A stretch of DNA of 64,000 nucleotides from the NCBI GenBank assembly GCA_902798975.1, contig CADBYT010000008.1:83645-147644 (forward strand). The letters are read 5' to 3'. The notes under the pieces were generated by a model, which saw only the letters and a program-made list of their open reading frames with translations, was not told where the DNA came from and made no database searches. This stretch comes from an uncultured Bacteroidia bacterium. GTDB taxonomy: Bacteria > Bacteroidota > Bacteroidia > Bacteroidales > UBA932. The position numbers and the translations under genes were made by a program. Shown piece by piece: positions 51,932-62,812 of the stretch. How positions within the stretch are numbered: position 1 is the first letter of the stretch; the number at the start of each line of letters is the position of its first letter.

Positions 51932-54900
51932 CTATTTGACTTTGATGTATGCCCGGAAGGCCTTGATGTTACCATTGGCGTCCGGGTAGGACAGCGAGCC
52001 GTCGCCGGCGATGAAGAGCACGCTCTCGTCGCTTCCTGCCACGCTGGTGTCGATGGTGGTGCCGTTATCGGGTATAATGCCGAACACCGGCACGAAGTTG
52101 GCTGCCGTGCCAACCGTTGTGACAGTTTCTTTATTAATGGTAACAGAGCCAAAGTTGGGATTCACCACATTCGATGAATTGCCTATCATAATCAGGTAAG
52201 GATGGCCGGCAGTAATCGAGGTGACGGTGGAGAAATCCAGTATCAGCTGGCCCGATTCGGCGTTGAAGGTGGCAGTATTGAGTGCCTTGACAACCGTCCC
52301 TCCTCCGAACACGGCGGCAATCTGTTCCTCGGTCAAGCTGAACGGAGCGCAAAAGCTGTTCCAGACACCCGCAAGCATCGTGCGGTTCATCGTGACGACA
52401 CTGGAGGTCGTATGAGCTCCCGTCAGGACCTCAGTATTGTCGCGGTCCTCATAGAGGGTGATGGCACCGAAATTGGCCTTGACGATTACATCGGCGTTGT
52501 GGAAGGTAAGGGTGTAAGGGTTCCCGTCGCCGGAGAGGCGGTCGCTATCTTCATCGTCCGTGCCGATGAAGGCCGAATAGGAATCGCTGTTGATACTAAG
52601 CCGAATCGAGCCTCCTCCCGGGCCATAGATCACACCCTCATGCTTGAAGCTGCCACTGTCGTACAGGGTGATTCCGGCCACATCATAAACGGTCGGAGTA
52701 CCATAGGGTTCGATATTCACATGATCAGAGCCCACGCTGACGGCACAGGCGTGCAGGGTACCGGCGTCGAATCCGTGTTTGGGATCTATTCCATCCTGGC
52801 TGTAGGCTGCATGGTTATAGTATGCACGGGATATCGTGACATAAGATCTGGAGACATCACCGCTGACCAGCAAATAATTAGATGCCGGAGTGCTTCCCGC
52901 TTTCGCATGGAAAGTCGCGGGCGCAAAGACACAGTCGGTCAGGTTCACCCGGGTACTAGGTCCGCTTCTTGCCCATCCTACCATGCCGCCACCCTCGTTA
53001 GCTCCGTTCGTATACTCGACGGTTCCGGTAAACACACAAGCCGTCAGGCTGATGCTTGCATTTGACTCGACTGTCCCTACAAAAGCGCCGCCATCCACAT
53101 CCCCATCGCGTGATGAAGAAATGGCCACACTGCTCCGGCAATTCAAAATGGTATTGGTACTATTATACCGTACAAAGCCCACCAGGCCGGAGGGCCGCAT
53201 ACCGGTGGTGCTCACGCTGCCGGTGAGTACCAGGTTGCTCAGGTGTGCATCCCGGATGTAGCCAAAGGGGGCCGTATAGTCAGCATTCGTAGTAGTGAGA
53301 TCCAGGTTCAGCGTATGTCCATCTCCGTCAAAATGATGGTTGAAGGGTTTTTGTTCTAGGGCTCCCGCCGGAGTAGTGACGGTAATGTCCGCCGTCAGTT
53401 TGAAATAGCATCCGGCAGGGAAGGGTGATTCGCCCGTATTTTTGGTCTCCATCATGGCCCAGTCTGCTGCGGAGGTAATCAGGTAAGGGTCTGCCTGGGT
53501 GCCTTTTCCGGCAAAATCCGACATCTCAGTATGCTTGAGAACCGCCTTGCCGCCGACTTCCTCCCAATTGGCTCCCAGCTGGCTGACCAGCGCGGCGGCG
53601 GTCATCCCGGAAGCGTCGCTTCCCTGATTGCCGGCCCCCCAGGAGGTAATGTAATAGGTTTGGTTGAAAATGGGATTGGCTCCGCTGTCATAACGGACTA
53701 TCTTTTGGGAACCACTGGTCCCTATCGTCACCGTTTCCGGGTTAAACAGGCAGTTGGTAAAAGTGACCGGGGTGTACGCCCAACCTATCAGACCGCCACA
53801 GTGGGTGGTAGTGACATTGTCATTGGGGTCTTTGGTACTCTTCCCCTGATGGAATTTGCCGTCAAACAGCACATCGGTGAGCGTAATGGAGGTAGCCGTC
53901 TTCGCGACGCGGGAGATAAGGCCGCCGTGGGTGCCGTCTCCGTTAATGCGAGTGTCTATCTTGACGCTGCTCCAGCATCGGTTCAGGGAAAGGAATCCGT
54001 TTGCCAGGCCTACCAGGCCGGACGCATCCATGCGGTCTGTGTAGACGGTGCCTTCGATGCGGATATCCCTAATGCTCGCATCTTTTACATAGCGGAACGG
54101 GGCGCAGTAATCGGCCGCACCGGTGCGGGTAAAGGTAAGGGTGCGTCCCTTGCCGTCGAAGTGGCCGGAGAAAGGATGGGAAGCATCGCTGCCCAGCTGG
54201 AGGTTCACCGCCAGGTCGGACAACAACTGGAAGTACTTCCCGCTGAAGGATTCTCCGTTCTGGATCCGGAATGCCAGCGCATTCCAATGATCCACGGAAG
54301 CAATCAGATAAGGACTCTCCTGCGTGCCGGCACCCACCAAATCGGCGTAGATATTAAAGAAATTCGGGACGACCGTGTTACCTTCCCTATGCCATCCGCC
54401 ACCCAGGCCTCGAAGGAGCTCCGTATCCGACATGCTCCTTGCATCAATAGCCCCGTGGTCGGTCTGGGGCGTATCGCCCCAAACTGTCTTGTAGTAGCAA
54501 TTGGCCAATATGGCCGAAGCGCTGGTTTTTTTGCGGAAGAAAGTGTTGCTCTTTCCGTCATCGCTCAGCTCCGTTGGCGCAAAAAGGCTGTTCAGAATAT
54601 ACAGGTGTGAATCGGAAGCGGCCCAACCAACAAAACCGCCGCTTTCATCGGGGTCGTCTGAAATAATGCCGTCGAACAGGCAATTGATGATCTCTGTCGT
54701 TCCGTCGTCTTGAACACGGCCCACGAAGCCACCGCAATTAGGGATGTTATGAGCATCGAGTTTTACACTGCTCCGGCAATTGATAATCCGGTTATATCCT
54801 TTGGCCCGGCCAATCACTCCGCCCGAAGTGCTAACATCCTTTGCATCTATTTCCCCTTTGACATGAAGATTCATGATGGTGGCATCCTCCGCATAGCGGA

Positions 54901-55246
54901 AAGGTGCTACATAGTCGTTCCAGCTATGATCAGAAACCTGTCTGGCCTTATAGTTCAAGGTTATGGAATGACCGTTCCCATCAAAAATACCTTTAAAAGA
55001 CGAGTAATGATCTATTTCGCCGTCATCAACGAATTGTGTGACCGTGATGTCGGCCATCAGTCTTATATACTTCCCTTTGTAGCTTGTCTCCCCGTCGGTA
55101 AGATTCTCAATGAAGGTATTCCACTGGCCCTTGCTCGAAATCGTGTACGGGTTTTTCAATGTACCGCCACCCGGGAGTTCATCGGCATAAGCCGAAAGGG
55201 TTGCAAAGGCCAGCAGGGCCGTGAGTATAATACGTATCTTTTTCAT
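51932..55246 (-). CDS. Large secreted surface protein with three tandem beta-rich repeats
   Basis: The 1104-residue protein has a signal peptide (MKKIRIILTALLAFATLSAYA). It contains three repeats of about 275 residues starting near 25, 300 and 577, each opening with a G-G/A/K-GT-x-x-x-PY-I-S motif (GGGTLKNPYTIS, GAGTQESPYLIA, GKGTQADPYLIT) and continuing with FDGNGHSITL, a YxAPFRYxxDA segment, xSGxVGxA and CLF blocks. They suggest a right-handed beta helix of GLUG/pectate-lyase type. The last 250 residues form a different beta domain. No catalytic motif is evident; adhesion or ligand binding is inferred. Its ATG overlaps the fimbrillin-like gene stop (ATGA), so it belongs to that operon. Confidence 0.8.
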   Translation of the reverse strand: MKKIRIILTALLAFATLSAYADELPGGGTLKNPYTISSKGQWNTFIENLTDGETSYKGKYIRLMADITVTQFVDDGEIDHYSSFKGIFDGNGHSITLNYKARQVSDHSWNDYVAPFRYAEDATIMNLHVKGEIDAKDVSTSGGVIGRAKGYNRIINCRSSVKLDAHNIPNCGGFVGRVQDDGTTEIINCLFDGIISDDPDESGGFVGWAASDSHLYILNSLFAPTELSDDGKSNTFFRKKTSASAILANCYYKTVWGDTPQTDHGAIDARSMSDTELLRGLGGGWHREGNTVVPNFFNIYADLVGAGTQESPYLIASVDHWNALAFRIQNGESFSGKYFQLLSDLAVNLQLGSDASHPFSGHFDGKGRTLTFTRTGAADYCAPFRYVKDASIRDIRIEGTVYTDRMDASGLVGLANGFLSLNRCWSSVKIDTRINGDGTHGGLISRVAKTATSITLTDVLFDGKFHQGKSTKDPNDNVTTTHCGGLIGWAYTPVTFTNCLFNPETVTIGTSGSQKIVRYDSGANPIFNQTYYITSWGAGNQGSDASGMTAAALVSQLGANWEEVGGKAVLKHTEMSDFAGKGTQADPYLITSAADWAMMETKNTGESPFPAGCYFKLTADITVTTPAGALEQKPFNHHFDGDGHTLNLDLTTTNADYTAPFGYIRDAHLSNLVLTGSVSTTGMRPSGLVGFVRYNSTNTILNCRSSVAISSSRDGDVDGGAFVGTVESNASISLTACVFTGTVEYTNGANEGGGMVGWARSGPSTRVNLTDCVFAPATFHAKAGSTPASNYLLVSGDVSRSYVTISRAYYNHAAYSQDGIDPKHGFDAGTLHACAVSVGSDHVNIEPYGTPTVYDVAGITLYDSGSFKHEGVIYGPGGGSIRLSINSDSYSAFIGTDDEDSDRLSGDGNPYTLTFHNADVIVKANFGAITLYEDRDNTEVLTGAHTTSSVVTMNRTMLAGVWNSFCAPFSLTEEQIAAVFGGGTVVKALNTATFNAESGQLILDFSTVTSITAGHPYLIMIGNSSNVVNPNFGSVTINKETVTTVGTAANFVPVFGIIPDNGTTIDTSVAGSDESVLFIAGDGSLSYPDANGNIKAFRAYIKVK

Positions 55247-56106
55247 CTTGCTTCCTCCACTTTTTTACCGCCAAGAACATAGGTAGGGACCAGCGAAGAA
55301 TGGCTGCCCAGGTTGGTGATGGTCACGCTCTGGATCTTGGCCTTGTTCATGGACGCGTTCACCTGATAGAACTTGCCCTTCTCCAGGAGGGCGTCGTTGC
55401 GGGTTAAAGTATAATTCTTGTTGTCGGATCCCTTGGCCGTGAGGCTGATATTCTTTCCTGTAGGCATATCGTCTCCCGTGGTCTCAAAGTGTTCGGGGAT
55501 AGCAACATATAATACATTCGTCGCTGTAGCGGGTGTAACCGTAAGCGTCTGGTTGCCCAGGCCCACGTAGAATGGGCTGACAAACAACGGATTATCCGAG
55601 TCGGCCTTGTTTTTAAGCGTAAATTTCACAATGGACTGCTGACTCGTGAAGACAGCAGGGGCGTCTACCCGGACGGTATTCCCGGAAACGCCGGAGACCC
55701 TTACCGTCGCCGTGCAGTAGTCACAAGTGGCGGCGATGGTGCTCAGGCTTCCGTCCTGCTGTCCGTAATCTCCTGTGCGGCAGCTCAGCAGCAGTTCGTC
55801 ACCGGCCTGAGGAGGGTAGGTCAATTCTCCGTAGAGCGTGGTGGATTCACCGCTGCTCTGGGCCGTGAGCGTCCCCAGCAGGTTTTCCCCGCCATATACG
55901 CTTACCACATCTCCGGCCGTCCATCTGGACCAGAGCGTGCCATGTTCGGTATCCTCCACCAACGCTTTGGTCATTTCGTTCATCTTGGTGGCCGAAATCG
56001 TGAGCGTGTAGGGGCCGGTTTCCGGCACAAGATCCGCCGGTTCCGCTATACAGCCTGCCAGGACGGCAAGCAGCACAGCCATTCCCAAATATCGATTGAT
56101 TTTCAT
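55243..56106 (-). CDS. Fimbrillin-family lipoprotein
   Basis: The 287-residue protein has a lipoprotein signal (MAVLLAVLAGC) and the beta-sandwich pattern of the fimbrillin superfamily (FimA/Mfa and Fim-like minor subunits): TLTISATKMNEMTKALVED, WTAGDVVSVYGGENL, FTLKNKADSDNPLFVS, GKFYQVNASM. It may be a pilus tip or stalk subunit or a surface receptor. Start is the ATG at 56106 (MKINRYLG). It overlaps the large surface protein gene by four bases. Confidence 0.8.
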   Translation of the reverse strand: MKINRYLGMAVLLAVLAGCIAEPADLVPETGPYTLTISATKMNEMTKALVEDTEHGTLWSRWTAGDVVSVYGGENLLGTLTAQSSGESTTLYGELTYPPQAGDELLLSCRTGDYGQQDGSLSTIAATCDYCTATVRVSGVSGNTVRVDAPAVFTSQQSIVKFTLKNKADSDNPLFVSPFYVGLGNQTLTVTPATATNVLYVAIPEHFETTGDDMPTGKNISLTAKGSDNKNYTLTRNDALLEKGKFYQVNASMNKAKIQSVTITNLGSHSSLVPTYVLGGKKVEEAR

Positions 56107-56119
56107 ATTCCTTCTCATT

Positions 56120-57031
56120 TTACCAGTTCAAAGTTCCACCACTGCTGTAATCCGCGATGGAGAAAAGCACATCACTCAACGAATCGCCGCCTGTACCGGC
56201 CCCGCTGATCTGGACCGTTCCCACATAGAAATGCCCGCATTGGGGATTCAGGTCGCGCTCAATGCTGTATTCTTCACTGCCGATCACGGCCTTGAAGTGG
56301 TATGTATTCGATGCTCCGTTCTCATCCCGAAGCGCAAAGAAAAGCTGATCCGTGGCGCTGGCCGGGGCAATCGTGAGCGGCACACCTGCCGTCGCATACG
56401 TCGCGTCTCCGACCAGTGGCTTGGTCATCACCAGTTTCCCTCCGTCAGCGTAAATGCCCAGACTCTCAAGTAGGAGCGGATTATTGTCGTTGTCCACAAA
56501 ACGCAGCTGGAAAAAGGCCTGCCGGTGGCTGAAGGCGGCGTCGCTCATCTTTAGGAATCCGCCACCGCCGTCCACCTCTTTCACGGTAGAACTGGCTTCC
56601 AGAAAGCTGTAACTGGCCGAGACACAGTTCACGGTGCCGTTCTGGCCGGTATAGTCCAGACTCGCCTCGTGATAATAGAGAGAAAGGACATCTCCAACGG
56701 AGAATGTCCCCGTCAGCGTGCCGGTCAGGGTGGCATAGGCCGTATTGCCGGCGCTCACGTCGGCCGAAAGCTGCTCCAACTCGGTTCCGTCACTCTTGAC
56801 CACCCGAACCTTATCTCCCTGGTCCCAGTTGGTATAGATTGTCTGGCCATTGTTGCCGCCCACGCTCACGGCGCGAGTGCCGACCTCGGGGCCGGCGTTG
56901 ATGGCCACCTGCCAGGTGCGGGGAGACTCTGTCCGGTTGTCGGGAATCTCCGTCCGGGTGCAGGAAGCGCCAAGCCCCAGCGCCAACGAGAGCGCCAGAG
57001 GCGCTGATAGTATCCTAAATGATTGATTCAT
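56120..57031 (-). CDS. Fimbrillin-like lipoprotein
   Basis: The 303-residue protein has a lipoprotein signal (LALSLALGLGASC) and fimbrillin pattern (WQVAINAGPEVGTRA; WDQGDKVRVVKSDGT; VGDVLSLYYHEA; FFQLRFVDNDNNPLLLESL). It is a diverged relative of the next gene, which starts 13 bases further. The ATG at 57031 is used because the codon at 57037 is GTG. Probable fimbrial or surface subunit. Confidence 0.75.
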   Translation of the reverse strand: MNQSFRILSAPLALSLALGLGASCTRTEIPDNRTESPRTWQVAINAGPEVGTRAVSVGGNNGQTIYTNWDQGDKVRVVKSDGTELEQLSADVSAGNTAYATLTGTLTGTFSVGDVLSLYYHEASLDYTGQNGTVNCVSASYSFLEASSTVKEVDGGGGFLKMSDAAFSHRQAFFQLRFVDNDNNPLLLESLGIYADGGKLVMTKPLVGDATYATAGVPLTIAPASATDQLFFALRDENGASNTYHFKAVIGSEEYSIERDLNPQCGHFYVGTVQISGAGTGGDSLSDVLFSIADYSSGGTLNW

Positions 57032-57045
57032 AGTCACATGATTAT

Positions 57046-57183
57046 TTAAAAGTTCTCTCCAGGGATTCCGCCGGGCATACCACCACCCCTGCCACTGCTC
57101 TGAAGCAGGGCCTGGTTGCTTTCGAAATGAATGATCTCCACCTCGGGTGCTGCGTACTCCTGTTTTGTATTATCCTGAAGCAT
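57046..57183 (-). CDS. 45-residue Bacteroidota small protein
   Basis: The frame encodes MLQDNTKQEYAAPEVEIIHF followed by ESNQALLQSSGRGGG and ends PGENF. The pattern of Tyr-x-x-Pro-x-x-Glu, a short beta segment, a Leu-Gln-Ser-Ser-Gly step and a Gly-rich end recurs in many tiny Bacteroidota proteins of unknown role near fimbrial and surface genes; this match is from memory. It lies 14 bases before the fimbrillin-like gene, in the same operon. Confidence 0.55.
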   Translation of the reverse strand: MLQDNTKQEYAAPEVEIIHFESNQALLQSSGRGGGMPGGIPGENF

Positions 57184-57248
57184 CGTTGTTCGGGCCATTT
57201 GTTACCAAAACTTAATTTTGTCTCCCTTCGGTCTGAAGCAGTCAATAT

Positions 57249-57461
57249 TCAACCAACCACACTGATAGACAGCGGCATATTATTGAAAAAAACACGAATC
57301 CGTAAGAAAGACTGCGAAAACATGGCATGGGAGGCGGTGGTGTGGCGAAGAAGACAGTCAGGCCGCTGGCCAGCCCGCCCGGCGGGCTGGTCCTGCTTCC
57401 CGCAGCCACAGGCGGCCAGGATCACGGCTGCAAGGGAGATCAAAGATACGAACTTCCTCAT
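57249..57461 (-). CDS. Short lipoprotein-like ORF, perhaps a gene remnant
   Basis: The 70-residue frame opens with a strong lipoprotein signal (MRKFVSLISLAAVILAAC) but soon runs into a Gly/Arg-rich palindromic stretch (CCCGCCGGGCGGG) and a tail without a recognisable fold. It is the first frame behind the -7 box at 57527. It may be a small lipoprotein or a decayed fimbrial gene whose body was deleted. Confidence 0.4.
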   Translation of the reverse strand: MRKFVSLISLAAVILAACGCGKQDQPAGRAGQRPDCLLRHTTASHAMFSQSFLRIRVFFNNMPLSISVVG

Positions 57462-57494
57462 CTGCTCATCAGTTCTAGCGGTTAATTATTTACA

Positions 57495-57509
57495 ACTTAC
57501 CGGGTAAGT
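57495..57509. promoter_or_regulatory. Dyad in the leader of the fimbrial operon
   Basis: ACTTACC-G-GGTAAGT is a perfect 7-bp dyad between the -7 box and the first start codon; a repressor site is possible. Confidence 0.35.
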
Positions 57510-57526
57510 CTGTGGTTATATTGAGG

Positions 57527-57534
57527 CAAATGTA
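57527..57534 (-). promoter_or_regulatory. -7 box (TACATTTG) of the fimbrial-like operon
   Basis: Minus-strand TACATTTG, about 65 bases before the ATG at 57461. Confidence 0.45.
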
Positions 57535-57615
57535 CTTTATAATTCGCATTTTTCCAAATCGGCGCCGGGAAGGACGGGAGGAGAGGCCGGAATGACGGGA
57601 TTCGGAGAATATTGT

Positions 57616-57623
57616 TATATTTG
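57616..57623 (+). promoter_or_regulatory. -7 box (TATATTTG) of the msbA-like unit
   Basis: TATATTTG ends 8 bases before the ATG at 57632, another very short leader. Confidence 0.5.
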
Positions 57624-57631
57624 TGGATTGT

Positions 57632-59461
<1,830 letters not shown>

Positions 59462-59872
59462 ATGAAACCCAACCGTAAGAGATCCATATTCTTCAGCATC
59501 GCGATGGTCGTCTACATCGCCGTCGTGGCCTACCTGTTGTTCGCCAACTTCGAGAAGCTCTCCAGCGTGCCGAGGCTCTTCCTCGGCATCCCGACCGACA
59601 AGGTCGTCCACTTCTGCATGTTCTTCCCCTTCCCGATCCTCGCCTACCTGGCCTACGACAGACTTACCGACACGCCGCTCAAGGCCCTCGCCGCCCTGGT
59701 CAGCATCTGTGCCATCGGCGCCATCTTCGCCGGACTCACCGAGATCGGGCAGAGCCTGCTCCCCTACAGAACCCAGGATATCAGCGACTTCCGGGCCGAC
59801 TGCATCGCTATCTGCATCGCCGGACTCCTGACCTTTATCATCGATGTCTCCAAGATGCGCAAAGAGAAATGA
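59462..59872 (+). CDS. VanZ-family membrane protein
   Basis: The 136-residue protein has four hydrophobic helices and the VanZ pattern (PTDKVVHFCMFFPFPILAY; GLTEIGQSLLPYRTQDISDF), a small membrane family of unknown function sometimes tied to glycopeptide tolerance. It begins directly after the msbA-like stop and overlaps the next gene by ATGA. Confidence 0.88.
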   Translation: MKPNRKRSIFFSIAMVVYIAVVAYLLFANFEKLSSVPRLFLGIPTDKVVHFCMFFPFPILAYLAYDRLTDTPLKALAALVSICAIGAIFAGLTEIGQSLLPYRTQDISDFRADCIAICIAGLLTFIIDVSKMRKEK

Positions 59873-62760
59873 CCCGTTCCCGCCGCCTCATCCTCCTCCT
59901 GACGGGCCTGCTCACCGTCCTTCCCCTCTCCGGACAGGCCCCCCGCGCCCGCGATTTCCGCACTGTCTGTGACACCCTCGCCGCCAGGCTCAAACGCCGC
60001 ACCACGGTGGACTACCGCCTGTCCGTGAGCAAGGTCGAGGTCAGCGGCAGCAAGCTCAACCTCACCTTCAACAACAACCTCTCCTACTTCCCCTGGCACG
60101 AGAAGGACGTGACCTGGTTCCGCGGCGAACTGGAGAAGGAATGGAAATGGAAGGATTACACCCCAGGCAAGATCCTCACCAACAAATACGAACTCGAAGA
60201 ACTCTCCACCCCGGTGCTGGGCTCCGACGGCAAGCCCTCCGACTACGCCTTCAAGTCCGACGACCCGCGGCAGACCCAGGCGCGCTTCATCGAACGCGTG
60301 GACGCCCGCCGCTGGCTCAAGGGCCTCAACGACCGCTACATCATGGTCTGGCAGAGCCACGGCCGTTACTACGACGAAGCGTCGGACGAATGGATCTGGC
60401 AGCGCGCCCCCATCCACCGCACGGTGGAGGATATGTACACCCAGACCTACGTGCTCCCCTTCCTCATCCCGATGCTGGAAAACGCCGGCGCCTACGTCAT
60501 GACGCCGCGCGAGCGGGACACCCAGGTCCGGGAAATCATCGCAGACAACGACCCGGCCTTCAGCGGCCCCCGCGAAGGCCTGACGCGCACCCGGGGCCGC
60601 TACAATGAGTCCGGAGCCTGGACCGCCGCCGGCGAAGGCTTCGCCGATGCCAAGCGCACCTACACCTTCTCCGACCATCCCTTCCGCGCCGGCACGGCGC
60701 GCCAGGCCCGCTGCAACGGCACCGAAATCACCGCCAGCGCCACCTGGATCCCCGACATCAGGCAGCGCGGCCGCTACGCCGTGTACATCTCCTATAAGAC
60801 CCTGCCCAACAGCTGCGCGGAAGCCCACTACACCGTCCACCACCTCGGCGGGCAGACGGAATTCATCGTGAACCAGCAGCGCGGCGGCGGCACCTGGATC
60901 TACCTCGGCACTTTCGAATTCGCCGAAGGCTCCGAAGGCCGCGTGGTGCTCGACAACCGCGGCGGCTCCGGCTTCGTGGTCAGCGCCGACGCCGTCAAGT
61001 TCGGCGGCGGCATGGGCAAACTCGAGCGCGGCGGCCGCACCTCCGGCATGCCGGCTTCCGCCGAAGGCGCCCACTACTGGATGCAATGGGCCGGCGCCGA
61101 CAGCACACTCACACGCGCCTGGGAGACCGATTACACCTGCGACTATGCCGCCCGCGGCGCCTGGACCACGATGATGCGCGAGGAGAAGAATATCCCCATC
61201 GACCTCGCCCTCGCCTTCCATACCGACGCCGGGCTCACGCCCAACGACAGCACCGTCGGCACCCTCGCCATCTACACCCTGCGCGACGACGGCAAGCGCG
61301 AATTCAAGGACGGCCGCGACCGCGTCATCAGCCGCGTGCTCTGCGACTACGTCCAGACGCAGATCGTGCAGGACCTGCGCCTCGACTTCGACCCCGACTG
61401 GTCGCGCCGCGGCCTCTGGGACCGCAGCTACAGCGAACCCCGCACCTCCGGCGTGCCGGCCATGATCCTCGAGCTGCTCAGCCACCAGAACTTCGCCGAC
61501 ATGAAATACGGCCTCGACCCGTCCTTCCGTTTCACGGTCTGCCGGGCCGTCTACAAGGGCATCCTCAAGACGCTCAGCGAATTCTACCATACCCCCTACG
61601 TCGTGCAGCCCCTGCCGCCACGGGCCTTCTCCGTCCGTCTCCAGGACAGCGGTCATGCGCATCTGGAGTGGAAAGCGGCCGGGGACCCCAAGGAGCCCAC
61701 GGCCGTGACCGAAGGCTACATCGTCTATACGCGCATCGATGACGGCGGCTGGAACGCCGGCGTGGAGACCAAAGAGCCGGAGCTCACGCTCGAGATCGAG
61801 CCGGGCCACATCTACAGCTACAAGGTCGAGGCCTTCAACGCCGGAGGCAAGAGCTTCCCGACCGAAATCCTCGCGGTAGGCACCCCGGCCGGCTCCCGGC
61901 GCGCCCCCGTGCTGATCGTCAACAACTTCGACCGCGTCTCCGCCCCCGCCTGGGTGGAAAGTCCCGGCTTCGCCGGCTTCGAGAGCCGCCTGGACACGGG
62001 CGTGCCCTACCTAAGCGAGATCGGCTACATCGGTGACAACTACGAATTCCGCCGTTCCGCGCTCTATATCGACAACGACTATCCGGGCCACGGCGCCTCC
62101 TACGACAACCACGCCGGGGAGATCATCGCGGGGAACACCTTCGATTATCCCTACCGGCACGGGCAGACCCTGATGCGTCTCGGCTATCCCTTCTATTCCA
62201 TGTCGCGCGAGGCCTTCATCGAGAATCCCGTCCCGGCCTATGTCATCGACCTGATCTGCGGCAAGCAGGGCCGTACGCCCACCGGACGCGGCGCCATGCC
62301 CGACCGCTACACGGTCTTCCCCATCGAGATGCAGAACGCCCTGCGCCGCCAGACGGAAGCCGGCGCCAACCTGCTCGTCAGCGGCGCCAGCATCGCCTCC
62401 GACCCGCAGGGTGAAGACGCGACCTTCGTCGAGCAACTGCTCGGCATCAAGCTCGCCACCGCCTTCGGCACCAACACCGGCCATATCGCCAACATACCGT
62501 TCAGCAACACGCTGAACCCGGACATCTACTGTGTGGAGCGGCCGGATGCCTTCAAAGTCACGGGCAAAGACGCCAAGGCCTGGCTGCGCTACCCCGGCTC
62601 CAACATGGCCGCGGCCGTCTACTACAAGGCGGAAAACTACAGCGCCGTCTCCATCGGCGTGCCGATCGAAACGGTGCTGCGGGCAGTCGACCGCGAATGG
62701 CTCTTCAGCCAGGCGCTGGACTATCTGTATAACGGGAAGAAACCGGCCAATAGGAAATGA
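59869..62760 (+). CDS. Large secreted amidase-like/golvesin/FN3 protein (annotated as xanthan lyase in relatives)
   Basis: The 963-residue protein has a signal peptide (LILLLTGLLTVLPLSGQ). The middle resembles an N-acetylmuramoyl-L-alanine amidase fold split by an insertion: IMVWQSHGRYYDEAS, PMLENAGAYVMTPRERD, then DLALAFHTDAG and a later SEPRTSGVPAMILELLSHQNF, as in zinc amidases. Inserted at about 245-385 is a golvesin-like beta domain (RGRYAVYISYKT; TWIYLGTFEF). A fibronectin III segment follows near 590-680 (AHLEWKAAGD; YSYKVEAFNAGG), then a C-terminal alpha/beta domain. Relatives carry the doubtful name xanthan lyase; peptidoglycan hydrolysis is the likelier activity. It overlaps vanZ by four bases. 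Confidence 0.8.
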   Translation: MTRSRRLILLLTGLLTVLPLSGQAPRARDFRTVCDTLAARLKRRTTVDYRLSVSKVEVSGSKLNLTFNNNLSYFPWHEKDVTWFRGELEKEWKWKDYTPGKILTNKYELEELSTPVLGSDGKPSDYAFKSDDPRQTQARFIERVDARRWLKGLNDRYIMVWQSHGRYYDEASDEWIWQRAPIHRTVEDMYTQTYVLPFLIPMLENAGAYVMTPRERDTQVREIIADNDPAFSGPREGLTRTRGRYNESGAWTAAGEGFADAKRTYTFSDHPFRAGTARQARCNGTEITASATWIPDIRQRGRYAVYISYKTLPNSCAEAHYTVHHLGGQTEFIVNQQRGGGTWIYLGTFEFAEGSEGRVVLDNRGGSGFVVSADAVKFGGGMGKLERGGRTSGMPASAEGAHYWMQWAGADSTLTRAWETDYTCDYAARGAWTTMMREEKNIPIDLALAFHTDAGLTPNDSTVGTLAIYTLRDDGKREFKDGRDRVISRVLCDYVQTQIVQDLRLDFDPDWSRRGLWDRSYSEPRTSGVPAMILELLSHQNFADMKYGLDPSFRFTVCRAVYKGILKTLSEFYHTPYVVQPLPPRAFSVRLQDSGHAHLEWKAAGDPKEPTAVTEGYIVYTRIDDGGWNAGVETKEPELTLEIEPGHIYSYKVEAFNAGGKSFPTEILAVGTPAGSRRAPVLIVNNFDRVSAPAWVESPGFAGFESRLDTGVPYLSEIGYIGDNYEFRRSALYIDNDYPGHGASYDNHAGEIIAGNTFDYPYRHGQTLMRLGYPFYSMSREAFIENPVPAYVIDLICGKQGRTPTGRGAMPDRYTVFPIEMQNALRRQTEAGANLLVSGASIASDPQGEDATFVEQLLGIKLATAFGTNTGHIANIPFSNTLNPDIYCVERPDAFKVTGKDAKAWLRYPGSNMAAAVYYKAENYSAVSIGVPIETVLRAVDREWLFSQALDYLYNGKKPANRK

Positions 62761-62785
62761 GATTCCCGGGCAAGCCGGGAATGAC
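62761..62785 (+). repeat. ATTCCCGG palindrome
   Basis: ATTCCCGG-GCAAG-CCGGGAAT, the same family as at 16698, begins on the base after the amidase stop codon. Confidence 0.75.
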
Positions 62786-62790
62786 ACGTC

Positions 62791-62812
62791 ATGCCCGACA
62801 GCGATCGGGCAT
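62791..62812. terminator. Hairpin between two convergent genes
   Basis: ATGCCCGA pairs with TCGGGCAT across CAGCGA, ending on the base before the CapD-like stop codon. No T run, so termination strength is uncertain. Confidence 0.5.

Noticed and set aside
59764-61809. 681-residue minus-strand ORF
   Set aside because: Antisense of the amidase/golvesin protein; Gly/Ala/Val/Asp-rich with no motif.
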